From positions 35,797,570 through 35,861,569 of the forward strand of contig OX381705.1 of the NCBI GenBank assembly GCA_947462335.1: a stretch of DNA of 64,000 bases, given 5' to 3'. A model generated the notes under the pieces. It ran no database searches and was not told the origin of the DNA. It worked only from the letters and a program-made list of their open reading frames with translations. The number at the start of each line of letters is the position of its first letter. Positions within the stretch are counted from its first letter, which is position 1. Shown here one piece after another: positions 34,939 to 49,900 of the stretch. Source of the stretch: Harmothoe impar. Taxonomy: Eukaryota > Annelida > Polychaeta > Phyllodocida > Polynoidae. Made by a program: the position numbers and the translations under genes.

Positions 34939-37900
34939 TCATGTTGAAGCCACCTCAGAAGCCACTTGAAGTTACACAATCCTTAACCAACTCATCACAG
35001 AATTGGTATTAAACATTCACGGCGAAGCCACACAAGAAGCCACTTTGATTAAGCTACTATGAAGCTAATCTATGTAGAATAGGCCTCTAGGAAACATCAG
35101 CTATAGTCATGTGGAAACCAGACAATTCTAATCCCATCTATTTCCCATGTATTATTGGTTCTTAATGCTGAAGCCACGTCAGAAGCCATTCTTGAATGTA
35201 TGGGTTCTGTTTTTGTTTGCGCTATACATCTTAAATGCATAGAAGCCAAACCAACTGTTGTGTTATATGAACCAGATTTGTTATTACAGTCCTTGTATAA
35301 GAACTGGGCTTCCCTAACCTATACGCGTGGCACATCCCAGAAAGAACAGTACTTATATCTATACGGAATGGATCATGTCCTGTTGGTGTCCTTTCATATG
35401 GTATTTAAAAAAGCTAGTGAGGGGTAATCAGTAACACAACTCACCTTCTGTATGCAGCCTACGAAGGACTCTTTGATCATGGCGTTCTTGGCGACCTCGT
35501 CAAAGTTGCGGTGACCCCCGACGAAGAGGTCAAGCGTCAAGGTGAGCTGGGTGTAGGCCCCCTTAGCCATGCCCTCTATGGCCGCCTGGTTGTCGATCTG
35601 CAGGTACCCGTCCCGCCCGGTCCGCGACACCCTCACCACGTGCCACTCGTGCAGGCTCACCGGCTGCCGGCTCCTGCAAAACCAGCCTCAAACGTCAGCT
35701 TAATGTAGGCCTGTGGTCAGTGTCAACGTCCACTTAAGGCCAACTACTGACAGGATCCTGCTGAAGATGTGTGTATGCTTATATTATTGTATTATTTAAA
35801 ATATAGTCCATCGTTACACAAGTTTGGAAAAAATGCTACCAGACGTAAATCTATAGCTCCATATCTTGCCTGATAATTGCAGGTCCGGTACCAAGGTCAA
35901 ACCGGTATTCCAAGTAGCCGTCGCTGAGGGTTACGGAGATGAAGTCTCCGCTGCCGTCCGTCGTGTACCCATTGTACAATAATAGCCCTGTGTGGTGCTC
36001 CGCCTGTACAGAAAACACACATGGATGTTATAAATACCCAACACGAGAAGTATCACGACACAAACCACATGTAAGCTCAGAAATAGAAGGCTCTCTGATT
36101 GCTTCAAATCGAGAAAATGCACGTTTAAAAAAATCATTATAATGGTTTGTTCCGCGCTGTTTGTCTCAGATCATGCTACTGAGTGCAGTCAGTTTCCCTA
36201 GCTGGAACCTAAGCTTAGGAGCAGCTTCTTTTTATACAGGAAAAGTCCTACATTTAAAATGTTATACCGTAATCAAACATCGTACCTTAAATACAATTTC
36301 AACTTCCGTGAAAGAGAGGACTGTTCGTCGTAGACCGATGAATTGTAAATACGAGTTTCCACTGAATGAAGTTACTTGAATATCAATCCCTGCAGAAAAA
36401 CAAAATGCATTTGATATGAGGCAAAGTTATCATGATTTCTGTAATCCTATACCAAACGAGACAACTCAAAATAGATATAACCATTGGAAATGCACGATGC
36501 TTGCAGGAGTAGGCCTAATGATAGATTCATACCCCGGCCCATTCATTATTTCCCTACTCTATCGATCATATCACACTGATAATTATTATACTTTTCTGGA
36601 TTAGGTCGAGTAACACTGCAATTTCTAATCAGTGGTAATTAAGCACTACAATAGACAATGCTCTTCCCGTCCTGCCCGGTGTCAAATTGTATACCGGCCG
36701 TTGTTGAAGGACGGATTCTCAGGACACTTGACGATCACGTTCTTCCGGCATAATCGGCTAGTTGGTTAATCGGTAGATTAAATGGCAAGTGATTTAACTT
36801 CCACCTGATTACTTTCTATTTCACGTTTGGTTCTACAACAGTCGTGACAGTGGACTACGATGCTATACGTGCGACCCATTTATATACTGCAGATGAATTT
36901 CTACAATAAACATATTTCAAATTTAAGGATGCTTACTGTTTTCACATCGATCACCGGCTGTACCAAGTGGACAAAGACAGACATGACTGTCTGCAGAGTC
37001 GGCCACACATGTCCCTCCGTTCTGACATTTGACTTCTGAACACACGTGGCTGCTGCATTCACCTGTCAATCAACTCCAGTCAGTGACATCACCACAACCA
37101 TGTAGAAAAATACGGGAACCCATATGGGACACACCAGAATGAAAAGTTGGAGAAACAAAATCAAATCGATATAAAATTTCTCAATCTTTTCATGTGGAAC
37201 ATCTATCCCTTATAGGCATCCGTACACCAGTATAGATGAGATGGGAAGTACGTTTTCTTGGTGGCAAAGTATGGAATTAGTACAGTGTGATTATACATGC
37301 ATTTCATAAATAGTCTTTGGTCTGATAACCAATGATGTCTACTCTGTAGTACTCCACGATATTGTTCAATGATAGACTGGTGACTTTCAAAATATGATAA
37401 TGTCCAAAAACAGACGTTTAATGAGTGACAAATAAATATGTTGCATTCGCAAGAAAACGTTAAAGATCTGGCATGACCTGGGAAAATAATTACAGTTATT
37501 GGTCTGAAGTAAAAGCAAAGGTAATACTTTGATACAACGAGCTGCCATGTATTAAGACGATGTGTCATACAGATAGATAAACACGAACCATTCCCCATGT
37601 GATGTGTGTCTAGACACTGACAATCAGTTAGTAAATAGTCTAAGAACTAAACCATTAACTACACACAATAAGTAATACATCAGCCGACATGGTAATGTCT
37701 TATTAGATGAACATGTACATGAGCAGATGATTGTGAAGTGAATTGTAGGCAGTCCTTGGTGAGTGAGTGACTCCTTCAGTGCTTCCTACAATGTTTCACT
37801 CAAGCATTCCTAAAACACCGACTCCTGGTTAATTACTACTGTTAATACTTAGACCAATAGAGCAGAAAACACCGTCAGAGTTAAAGCCGTGAACTCATAT

Positions 37901-40900
37901 TAACATGGAGAGAACTAATACCTAAAAAAGTGAGGTTAGTGATGTTATTCTAATGTTTCTCCAACCATGCACCACGTATACATCCACCGTGAGAAGTACT
38001 CCAGTATAACCATTATACTCATTATGTACAGTAAATAAATTTGAGATAAATATGACAAATAAATTAAAAATATTATTTATCATGACCCCCCGTATAGACA
38101 TGGTTAAAGGCCTTTCATGCTAAAATTGCCATGTGGCTCCTCGATACATGATGAAATACATGGGTGAGTAGTGTGTGATATATCATACACAGGGCAGGAG
38201 GAATACGACTCATGCATGGGCGGAATTAGGATGACTAGGAAGTAATATGGCATGAGGCAAACTCCTTACATTCCTGACGTCACCAGCTTTTACGTACCTT
38301 CTGTGATGACAAAAAGCACAAAACAATATGGCGATCGTTAGCTGGTGCAAAGGGGAACAGCGAATGGTGAGAACAGACGGGGCAAGGGGCACAGCATATT
38401 CTAGCCAATAGGACAGGAACTTAATTTTTTGGATTTTGAATCTATCATGTGATGTTTTGTTAAGCTGTGGTATAAATTTGTAGTTTATTTGTTCTAAAGG
38501 ATTCAACCTGATTTCTCTCATCAATTTCTCTGTTGTATTCAACAAAGGATTATATGTCATGTGATTCCCCTAATGACGCTTTTCACTGTCTTATTGGTAG
38601 AATATTCTGGTTCCATTGGTGCAAAAAATGTGCGTGAAGTGGCATTTGTATTGCCTTATTTGTATATTGGATGCAATTTAATAATAATTTTGTATATTTG
38701 ATATCTCCTATTTCATTTGATCACGGCTATTGAGATTTCAGATACAAATATAAGCTCACACACCTACATATTTGCCAATGGGTAGATGCAAAATTGTACT
38801 TATTCTAAACATGCCATATAGATCTAGAGATGATTCAATAATTTTGAGTCCAAGACAAAAAGTATATCTAAATTGAGTAGTTGGTTATCCATAATTGAAT
38901 GCTAAATTCTCATTTCCAGTGTCCACAGAAATGGTATATCCTTTGTGTCTGTGCCACGTCGATTATGCAATGGTCAAAGGGTAAACTAAGAGGACACTAT
39001 AAGAGCCTTTTTCATCTTCATCTATTTGTTCTTTCCTTTAAATTATTTCGTTCAATGCTCGTATGTATGCTGAGGATGGTGCGGTACATTCCCATGTGGC
39101 AAGAATGGGTCTGCCATGCTCTCACATGCTCACACACACCAATACACGGTACACACAGCACGGTGCAATTGCTCGGGCCGAGCTGCTCCCCTCATCAGTG
39201 GCGCCACCAGCGGGAACCACGAGAACCATACGAGCAGCTCACGAACAACCATTATCCAACACCCTCGGTGCTGCACATCTCCGGGTTGGATCGGGCAGGG
39301 GGGAAGGAAGACACTGGGTTGGCGTTGAAAATGAATCCAAAAATGACATACAACACAAACTCTGATTGGTCCATCCCATACTTACCTACGTCAACCCCAT
39401 GGATAGCGTCACCAACGAACGCTCCTTTGCGCATGTCGTACTTTCGGTTGTTGATTTCCAGTTTGCGCACGCACCCTACGAATCCCCAGCGCATGCCTGT
39501 GCGCTCCCCTATGAGGGTCGTGTTGGTGTATCCACCCAAGTATAGATCCTCTCTGAATGTGATACGCGAGTACAAGCCCTGCAGATTGGGGAAGGTAGCA
39601 GACATATTGATGATCAGAGACAGATACAGTACACTCCATATAAAATTATAGTCGGTCTACATCAAAACACTGAACTGGTGCAACAGCAATGAGAAGCTAC
39701 AGTGTGTTAAAGTGAAAGTATATCTTGTTATTTTGGGGAATCTACCCTATAACCCAGTGAGCATAAAATTCAGTTCAACATTGCATCAATGTTAAATCAA
39801 AATTATTGAATCAACATTGACAACCGGTTTTCAATGTTGATTCAATGTTCTGTGCACACTGGGAATAGTTGTACTTCGAATCAATACTCAAGTCAGTATG
39901 GGTTGCCATTTCTGGTATTTCTAGTATGAAGCATCATAGTGACCTTAGATCTGCCCTTGGCTTGGGGTCCGTCGTTGAGTTGGATCCAGCCATTCCAGTC
40001 GTTCCTGTGTACAGTGATCGTGTTCCACTGTCCCAGCTCGACAGGGTTCTCCGACGTGATCTGGGCAGGACCTGTCCCGCAGTCGAATCTGTAAGAAAGT
40101 AAATAAAATATGAAGACTTTGAAACCAGAGACACACTACCTAATACCCTTATATAAACCACGTACTACTGATTGATAGTCTGTGGGCAGACAATTATTAG
40201 GAATTGGGAGTCGGTGATCTAATTCTATATGCACCATTCTTTTCTTTTGCTGCAAGGTGATCATTGCGTACAATACGATATATTTCATATCTAAGAATGT
40301 TCCATTGGTATTTAAAGCCCATACCCCCACCAATGCGATAGGGTCACACTGAAAAAGTAAACTGTTCCACAGACTATTTTTAGTGACAAGGAAGCAGGTC
40401 TTCTAGCTGCAGTTTTCAGATAGAAACCCATTAGGCATTTGCCAGCCCAAAACCCGACATTATTTACCAGCTCCATCTCAGCGCTGCACCAGCCCTAGAA
40501 TTTCCAAAGGGTCAGCATTATGGTTGAATGCAGGCTTGGCAAATGGACTCGCCAGGGCTACCTTCAAACATCATGACCCTAGACTTGTCACTTGGAGTGG
40601 CTCACTGTCTTCTTGTGGGATGGTAACCTGGCAGGTCCTCAGATTGACTTTATGGATTTTATGGCAATCAGTCTTTTTATAAGACGACTATTTGACAACT
40701 TTAGATGCTTTGATCTTATCAGTGCAGAATTGGTATTTGGCGAGAAAGAACAATTTCACTTCCAGAAGGAAATCGGTCTAGGGAGAAAATAGCATACGTC
40801 TCTGCTGCATAGCCAAATGGCAACTCACAAGCATACCATCTTATGATTATAGGCAAGACAGCTTCATGGATGTAATGTCGAAAATATCCACTTCATTCTT

Positions 40901-43900
40901 AGGTAAAAATATGATTGCATTTATATTTGAGCACACTATTGTGCAGTGAAAAAGAAGTGTACACGTCTAGTCCAACTTGCCGTGTAATAGAGTTCTTTTT
41001 GTGATGCTTTTAGGTTTTATTGAGTCATAAAGGACGATCGGGCGCACTGGGCAAGCGCTGTTCGGCCAGTGGTCCCTCCCCAACCATACTTCTGAGCCAT
41101 TCCTGATAATGCAACTTTGTATGCGTATAGATACATTCTAGAGTATATCATTCATGGCAAACATGACGATAGCAATCAGTACCACAATACATCTAGTGAA
41201 GAGACCCAGTATAAATAATGGGAGATAGCACAACGAGAAGCGAATGCCAGGCGTGACGTCCACTGCCCGAGAAGGACGCACCACCAACCCTCCAACTATT
41301 ATGGATCCAATACCATCGACTCTACAGTGGCCTTCACTCTCTATCTTCCTTACCTTTTTCACCGGTAGGTTGGTCAGGGACACCACTGGCGTGACCATAA
41401 AGACAACAGGGTTTACCCCCCCCCCCCCCCCGACTGAGTTTATTTGCGAGTGGGTGGCGACGTTGGGAGCGGCGACTGGGAAGCGGCAGGCGACGCCAAT
41501 CGATCAATCGGTGGTTGGGTACCAGTCCGTACTAGTGGTACACTGTGACTTCCAACACAAGAAGAATTAAACCTCTACATAATATAGACAAAAGTGGGAT
41601 GTATTCTAAGTTGCCTAGTATCAATTTACCATACATCCGTATTTGATCAATGATTTTGTACTATAGACAATCTCCACATACAGCGAAAATAACTTGACCA
41701 GAGACACATAGGAGAATGCATACATCAAATATAGACTTATTTTAGGTTCAAACCCAGGCTGACCTGCAGTTAAGTGGTGCAGGGCCCCTTAAGATGGACG
41801 TCCTAAAGATAGCTCCCCAGGGCATAACGCTGATAAGGCAGTGTAGCATTTGATTGGAAACCGTTTTGGTAATGTCCTGACCATGTATAATCGGGCAGCA
41901 GAACCCAAGCTCGGCCTGGGCCCTAACACCCGTACTTAGCTTATTGGCGGCTGGGGGAGGGACACGATAGTGGGTGAGTGGTTGGGGCATTGCTGTGGAG
42001 ACCCGGGCGTTTAGACTAGACAAGGAACGTGTGTTCGTGTGTTGGGGGGGTGTTTGTGGTACATGTAGTAGACATCAACCCCTTAAAAAGTTTGAACACG
42101 AAGTCCTAAGATTCGCATCCACGGTTCGGGGTAGAATGCAGTTTGATTCACTCCCACGATTCGCCCTCCTCAACGATTGGCTTGTGTTGCTTAGTTTATG
42201 CCAGTAAATCTGATATTACGGGAACACCTACAGCATCCTTTGGTGGCAGGGTTTGTGGTAGCCGCATCTTTCAATAGATACATGGTATGCCTAGTTTGTT
42301 CACAATTGAAGGTCAGGAAGTATAGTACATTATAACCGTATCTGGAAATCAATGATTCCGCGACCCAATGCAAAAGTCAGGCCGCCTTCGCCTGCGGGGC
42401 TGGCGATTGTTAACCGAACTATACATATACATGGCCCGTCGGGACCCGCCAGAGACCCCGTGCTATGAATTATATGCGTCTGTGTGACTCTGGTAATGAT
42501 CTATGGGGTATTGGGCCGCTAAGTGAATTGTAACTAGGCACCCACAGCTCCCCGATACAGCCGCCGTCCACTGCATCCAGGTCACCCCCATGGCAGCAAG
42601 GGGCCTCCTCCAGGGACCTGGTGGCGGGTGATGGCTAGTGTAGGGGTCAGGGTTGGTCTTCCATCAAAATATCCGAACTAAATATTCATCTTAAAAGTGT
42701 TTCTACTGCCATATGAAAGTGATGAGACTGACGGTTAAAAGCCAACGGTATATATGTGGTTGGTGGGTTGGTGCTAAAGGTCGGGGACAAGGGATGTTTG
42801 GGTGGGCCGTACAGCTCGGCACATTTGCATCGTATAATAGCTGGTACTGGTGGACTTTGTGCTATGTGGGGAGTCTTTTTTGTTCAGCTACATACCGGTA
42901 TGCACATACAGTCTCTCGGCGTTCGGGTCGCAGTGGTATTTGTCAGAAACTATTACAATGCTGTAGCGCTGTCCCATTATTCTTGTCTTTATTGTCAGAT
43001 GCATACATACTGTATGAGTGAACACAAAGTGTTTGGACGGGATCACGGTTACCATGCACCCTGTGATCATTATCTAATAATATACTGCTATCACCTTACA
43101 GAGATTATCGATAAAGATCCTTAAACGAGGCTGGGTGCGTTATGCCTCCCCAGCTGCAGAATAGCTGCACTCTGGGCTGCGTCTGCGCTGCGTGTCGGCG
43201 ATTGGATAAGCTACCGGAAGTGGTGGCCAGCGTCACCCGCGCATGCGCAGGACTGCTCGGTCAGACGCTAGTAGCGATATCGAGGAGGCAATCGAGGGCC
43301 CAGTGTCCAGTTTGCCTGTGTTTGCGGCATAATGTTGTTATCCACTAGGCGCCTCCGACAGTCGGTAGGGGGTACAAATTGAGTTTTGAAGACCGATAAC
43401 CGACCAACTGGGAATGGACTTTGCGTGTCCTGAACATATACAATATTAGACATTGTATCTCATAAGGCCACGGCCTGCGGTGCTGCGCAGAAGACCAAGA
43501 TAAGCGGGCATGAAGCAATACTTTTGAGAAAAAGGATGGCTCCTGACTTATTTATCAACTTTTATTAATGCTTGTGGTGTTTTCCGGCATGTTATCATTT
43601 TGATGGTTCATCCTCAGATTATTTCTTATCATAAATTTCCAATTTACCAGCTTTTCCCTTTAAGGTAAACACTATCATTGAAACATGTTAGAACATCCAG
43701 AAGGTCACTCCCAGCAAAGACGAGGCCAAATGGTCTAGCCTGAGGGCAGCAATTATAGCGACAACAATGGCCAGGACTGCTAGACCCCCAACAGGGCCCT
43801 TACTCCAGGGGTGGCATAGGGCTTTCGGGGCTGGTATCTGGGTATAGTGGGGGAGGAGGAGGCGGTGAGGTTCCCATGTGCATTGGAATGTATTGATTGA

Positions 43901-46900
43901 GTGACCTTTGGCTGGAACTATCGCGTCCTATGCTGTTTCGGTCGTCTCTGCCCTTCTGACTGCTTCCAGCCAGGCTGATTTACGCCAATGACGCAGCAGG
44001 GCTATGGCACCTTCGACTATCTTCTCAGCTCTAGATCTCTCAGGCTCCACACCCAAACTGGGTGACTATACCTTCCTTACCTTTACTTCTAGTAGCAGGT
44101 GGGGCCACCCGCATATCAACACCCACAATGACCGGCTCTGCAGCGATGAGGGGGGTCACGTGATCGGAAAGTGACCCCTGTCAATAGTTTGTGGGTTTCT
44201 CGCCAGAGGGGAGTCTTTTCCAATAACCATCAGAGCGAACTTTAAGGAGGCGCATGCACAGGAGTCCCTTGTCACACGCACGACCGAAAGGTATAGGGGG
44301 CGCTGCGAGCACGGGTAGGCGTGGCAGCCTCCATGGGGGCCTGACAAGTGGAGATAGGTGGCGCTGGTCATTACTGCCCCCGGATTTCTCATCTGATCCT
44401 GCTCACAACCGCCACCTGGCCGACTTTGGGTGTACTCTAGCCGTTAGATCCCCCTAACACTCCGCTGCAAGCCCTCACCTTGGTGGCCAAGGGCTCTCCA
44501 TGGCCAGCAGTGTCCGTTCATTTCTACGCACGACCTCGTTTACTTAATATTGATTGCTTCGTCCACCGCCCGCTGGTATCAGTGGCAACACGCCGATCGG
44601 CTTAATATCGCTCACTCCACGCGTGGAAGCGGCACTCAGAGTGAGGCCGGATCGCTATTTCCGGTGGTTCGCCCAATCAGAGGCAAGCAGACCTCTAGTA
44701 TCGTCATTGCCCTATCAAGAACACATCAGTCTCTATAGGAGAAGATGTTCGGGCCACAAGAATCACTCCACCCTTGTTAGTTTGCATCGAGCAGGGCCAA
44801 CTGGTGCAGCAATTTGTTTTAAACGGAGGATTAGGCAAACATAATAAAAGCAGAAAGCTCCTAGTTTAAACTCGAGAGTCGGTCTGGTATTAAACTGCAC
44901 CCCAGACTGTTTTCCAATCTCGTAGCTACCTTGACTTTCACGCCAGCAGAAACAAGTGGTCACCTTCTTCTCGGGATTAATATGTGGTTTCGGATATATT
45001 TATGCGCAGCCAAAAAATAATAATCTTATCCTCAGAAAATATTCATTAATTTATGTAAAATCTTGAATACGGATAAACGATACAAAATAATAATCTGATG
45101 TTGCAGGGGTCAAATGAGAATGGTTGTTTGGTTATCCTAATTCATATATGCTCAAGGATTATAGGACAGAACAAAGAACAGGTATTCTATCAATGGACGG
45201 TACATGTATATATATGATAGTATATCATAGAGGACATTGATCATTGGTAAACGGACTGTGTTTTGTATTATGTATCCCCAAACCGAGGCCCTCCCCTCCC
45301 CCTCCGACTACCACCAAGTCACCCTTCTAACTAGATCACCCCTCTGGGTGCACCCTCTAGACTGCCCCGGCAAAGTGGGATCTATGTTGGACAGGTGCGG
45401 CTAACCCTGCTGGAGGATCTCGGCCCTGGGATGGCTCTCCAGGCCCCGTGCCGACACCCCTCATCCCAAGTTAAGCAACACCCCCGAGCCGCCCACCACC
45501 TTAATGGGATTGCCAGGAGGGGTTAGGGACCAGCCTCACCACCCCTTCTCGGAATTTTGAGCGACTCTCCCGGCACGCCAGGAGGATAAATCCCTGCAGT
45601 TTTTCATCGCCGAGAAAGACATTAAGGCTGGGGAGGGGAGGGGGTGGCTATGGGTTCTCTCCTATACCGCCACCAAGTCAATGCGAGAAAGGGAATGGTC
45701 GGGGGCTAGATATAATAACATGGGGGTGAGAGTAGTTGAGGACACCAGCAGTAAAAAAAGACTGCAGGGCGGCGAAGGGGAGGATATGGTATGCAGAAAT
45801 ACTGTCCATAAAGGACAAGTGATGTTGTAAAGAGATACCTACTGTGGGATTTCTATTTGATGGGAGGAATACCCAAAAGGACAAGTGGCACGGGGACGGG
45901 AGGTGTACAGGAAATGGAAGATGTAAGATGTGTGAGGAATGGATGGGAGATACAGAGAGCGTAATGGGTTTGAGACATGCCTGGTAAGAAATTAGGTGAA
46001 GGGACTTCTTCTGTGTACTGACTAAATCTTCGGTCAGTCAACACTATCATGATCAATTCTATCCAATGTCTCATTTGAATCCTGCACATAGACCTATAAA
46101 GTCAGCCCCCATGTAAACTCACTGACAAACCCCAACATGGTCATGTGATATCCCATTGGTGTGGGTGTCAAAATCAAGGTATCACTTAACGTATTGGATA
46201 CATGCTAAATACAGCTGAAAATATTGGAGATGAAGACTAGAAAGGAATGCTGTCGTGTGCCTAGAATACACCTGGATAATGTAAGTGGAACACGTTGTGG
46301 TAGAATTACCCATCTAAATGTGATACATCATTATGGATGAAAATTCAGATGGAATTTACCATGTTATGAAAGCGTGATGCAGCAGCGGAGCCCGATAAAC
46401 TTACAAGGGCTTCATGTTCGATTCACAGCAGCGATACATCAACTAGACACGCATTTCCGGCCGTAAACAAACATAAGGGCATTAGGGGCAGAGGCCTCCT
46501 CCACGGCGGCAGGGCTCCTCCTGGAGAGTTACCAATAGGTGACAGCTCTGTCAGTGACAAATATTTACTGCCCCTCCATGCCAGCCCGCCCGGTTACCGC
46601 ACGACTCGGCCCCGACTGAGACAGTGTATGATGGGCGGGCGGCGCCGCGGCCGTGGCTTCCATGAGCCCGTTGGGTGGCTCCGAGTGTGGCTTCCGATCC
46701 ATACACCGGCCCCAGGCCCGGATAAAGTAGCGCCAAGCCTTCCCCACAGACCGGTTATCTAACGCTGCCATACTTTAAGCGCTTGTTTGGCAGCTGCTTG
46801 TTTCCCCTCAGAGACACCTCCCCCCTTCTCAAAGGTACAATAGAGGCATCACCCAAGTAGCTTGATGGCCACAAAAGCCGATTTCAGACTGTCCCTGTAG

Positions 46901-49900
46901 ATACAGGTACTGCAGTGCAGACATGCAGTATGTACTACCCATATTCAGAGCTTTACAATAGATAGACCTACTGCCACTTATATCCCAGATAACACATACT
47001 ATAAGCTCTATCACAGGGCCAACTGCTACAGAGACGTTTTGTGTTGTATCTTTACTGGACTCTGAGCCTGCATGGGTGTAGAGAAAACGGACTCAGATAA
47101 GGTTGGAGTGATGGAGTTTATATCCTCTCTATGTGCGTCAATACACGGGGTCAGGTTCTTTCTGGTTGTCGTAAAGGGTAAGATGAGTCGCCCAAAGCTA
47201 AGAACCTGAATTGAGAGGATACTAGGAGATGTCCTCAAGAAGATAAGGGATGTGTGGCCGGCTAGCCTGGTAGCCCCATAGCTCTCTGTATGTGCTAGCC
47301 TGTCCTAATCCTCCCGCTAATCATTTATGCATGCAAAACGAGGGGGAAGGAACTGGCTAATGTCTCTTTTACTGTGAGGGACTCCCCTAGGTGCCAGTAC
47401 CAGATTGACCCTGTCTTGCCAAGGCTGATTGATTTCCGTTTGGCCATCATAATTTTGACAATTTATTCGCCTTGCCCACCTTGAGATCGAACTAATGAGC
47501 AACCAACATCTGTCTCCTGCTCTCAAGTTATTCATTACAACCCCACCTCTATCGATCCCTCACAAGATGAATTGCATGTTGATGGTCACAAGCCTGCATG
47601 CCAGTACTAGATCACTCTCCTCCACTAGCCCTGATTTAATTTTCTTTAATGTACAGTAATGAGACACCGTCTTAATACCCGACTACAACGCCGTAATTGA
47701 CATGCAAATGGTATTTCATTCGCCAACAAAAAAGCGCTGACACCCCCGAGATAATAATCCAAAAGATATAGAGTTATAGACCGAATGAAGCCTGTAATTA
47801 CAATTCTCATTATGGCTATGATTAATGTTGAAAGGGGAAGCCACTGCACTGTTTGGTACCAGTGAGTCTACTCTGCTATCACCACACTGGGCGGCAGGAG
47901 ACGGTGAGGGGGTGCAGGAGCCTAGCAATTTACATCAGGCTCTCAGAGTGAGCAAATGTTATGGCAGTGGTACACTGAAGTGAGCTGCTCGTGAGCTGCT
48001 CGTATACCCCACACCCTCACTTAATATTGCCCCAATGGTCAGCACTGACCACCCCAACCAATACCATACAATAATGGTGGTTCCATTTGGGTCTGAGTGC
48101 AGGGCATTAGCCTGGAGCAGGCCCCACGGCTGTGGCTATTCAGAGTCTAGGACAACAAGGCGAGCTGCTCCTTTGTCTCTCTGGGTGGAGTGTGGGTAGT
48201 GATTTGTGTTGGACGTGCTCAGCTAAGTGCCTGCCCACAGCGGTCAGTGGACACCCTCCAAAGTCATCGCTGCAGGGGCCCAGGAGGCAGTGAGTGCAGC
48301 AGCATTCACACACCTCTTAATTCTGTCTCCGTGCGCCCTGTGAACGTACTGGAGGTGAAGACTATTTGGCGGGTATTGCAGTAAGAGATCAGTTCTTAAA
48401 GCAATACCAGTCATTACTGCGTCAACATCTCATTATGAGAAGCGCATCCTTGAGACAGGCTTTGCGTCATGTTATCCATCCACTGTACGACTTCAATCAG
48501 AATTGCTAACAGTGAGGGATATCCATTTTCCTTTAATAAAATATTATTTCAAAGGATGTTGTCATTAGGCAGTCGCATCATTGATAACGTTTGTATGTGT
48601 CACGCTGGTGGCCCTCCAGGCATTCATCTGACAATTATGTTGTTAGACAAAGGTCTGTGTAGATTCCCTAATTAATTTGAATATTTCAAAGAGGACAAGC
48701 ATGTTAATTAAAGGAAACATGTCGTGTGTTGCAACAAGGCCATGGATGTAATGGAGGTGAAGGTACATCTATAAGTAGCCACATAATCTCTACGTGTAAA
48801 CCATGGGCTTGAGGTGTTATAGCAAATTATAAACATAATTAAAGGCGAAAGGGTGTTTCGTGTTCAAAATAACTTGGTTAGATAAGCATGAGGCAATTAA
48901 GGAAGGGGTATTCTTGTCCACTGTAAAGAGTAAACCCAAAATACCATTTTTCTACTGTAAACTAACTTTCTTTTTACCATTGCAGCTCTTAATTCCTAAA
49001 CAATTCCTCAAAGGTGGGGAGCATTTTTCTACTTAGTAGTGTCCAGAAACAAAACCTGTCTACGTTGGATAACAACAAGTGGACTTACCTGAACTCGGCG
49101 TGGCCGTCAATGAGGCTGATGGAGAAGAAGTCTGACCTGGCGTTGTGGTGCTCGGCACTGAACATAAGGAGACCGTTGGACGTCTCTGGGCGGAACTCCA
49201 CCGTGATGGTGAACTCCTTGTAGGCACCCCGCAGCACAGGGAAGGCAACATACCCCGTGCCCATAAACTTAGGGTAGCGCACCACAATGTCTGCAATAAC
49301 GACCGCCACAATATCGTTAGTTAATATGTGTATCTATTTAATGAAAATACATTTTATCCGAGTGTTATGTAGGACGAATCCTGTGCTGATACAAACCAGC
49401 CATATACATAGTAATCCCCACTGTTCACAGCAATATATAGGTCCATGTGACATGCATGTGTGATGCATGTTTTACAGTACTGTACAAATTATGCTGTGAT
49501 ATGCCACTCTGTGTAATTCTGTGTCATCTCAGAACATCATACTACATTACGCAACATTTTTTTGCAACATATGTTCCATTTCGTGTCATAATGTGTGAAC
49601 TATGAATCTGGCCCAAACTCCTGAGTAATGCAGGTTTAGGACTGAGGAAGGGCAAATCAGAAAGTTCTCAATATGTTTAAACAAGTTTATTATATTGAAA
49701 GGTATATATCTTGGCTCCTTGGAACACTGTTTAATACATCTCTAGTCCTAGCCGTTCAATTTTTATTGCCTTGTGAACTCAATCCTCTGTTTTTGGGTGA
49801 CTCCGGAATCAAAATAAGGTGATAATGTACATGTTGTCCTAAAATACATCACAGTAACTAATAATTATGTTATCAAACTGGGGCAACACATATCTTAAGG

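Larger units (their letters stand above)
30575..35444 (-). other. Pikachurin intron 8 (4.9 kb)
   Basis: No exon is supported. It contains an inverted-repeat element at 31551-31808, a long interrupted (TA)n tract at about 34768-34934 and three copies of a GAAGCCAC repeat at 34946-35188. Confidence 0.5.

Noticed and set aside
34623..34979. Open frames of about 100 codons on the minus strand
   Set aside because: They consist of Ile-Tyr repeats from a (TA)n microsatellite.
38899..39651. Open frame of 250 codons on the plus strand
   Set aside because: It runs antisense across the pikachurin exon at 39386-39578 and flanking introns, with no domain pattern of its own.
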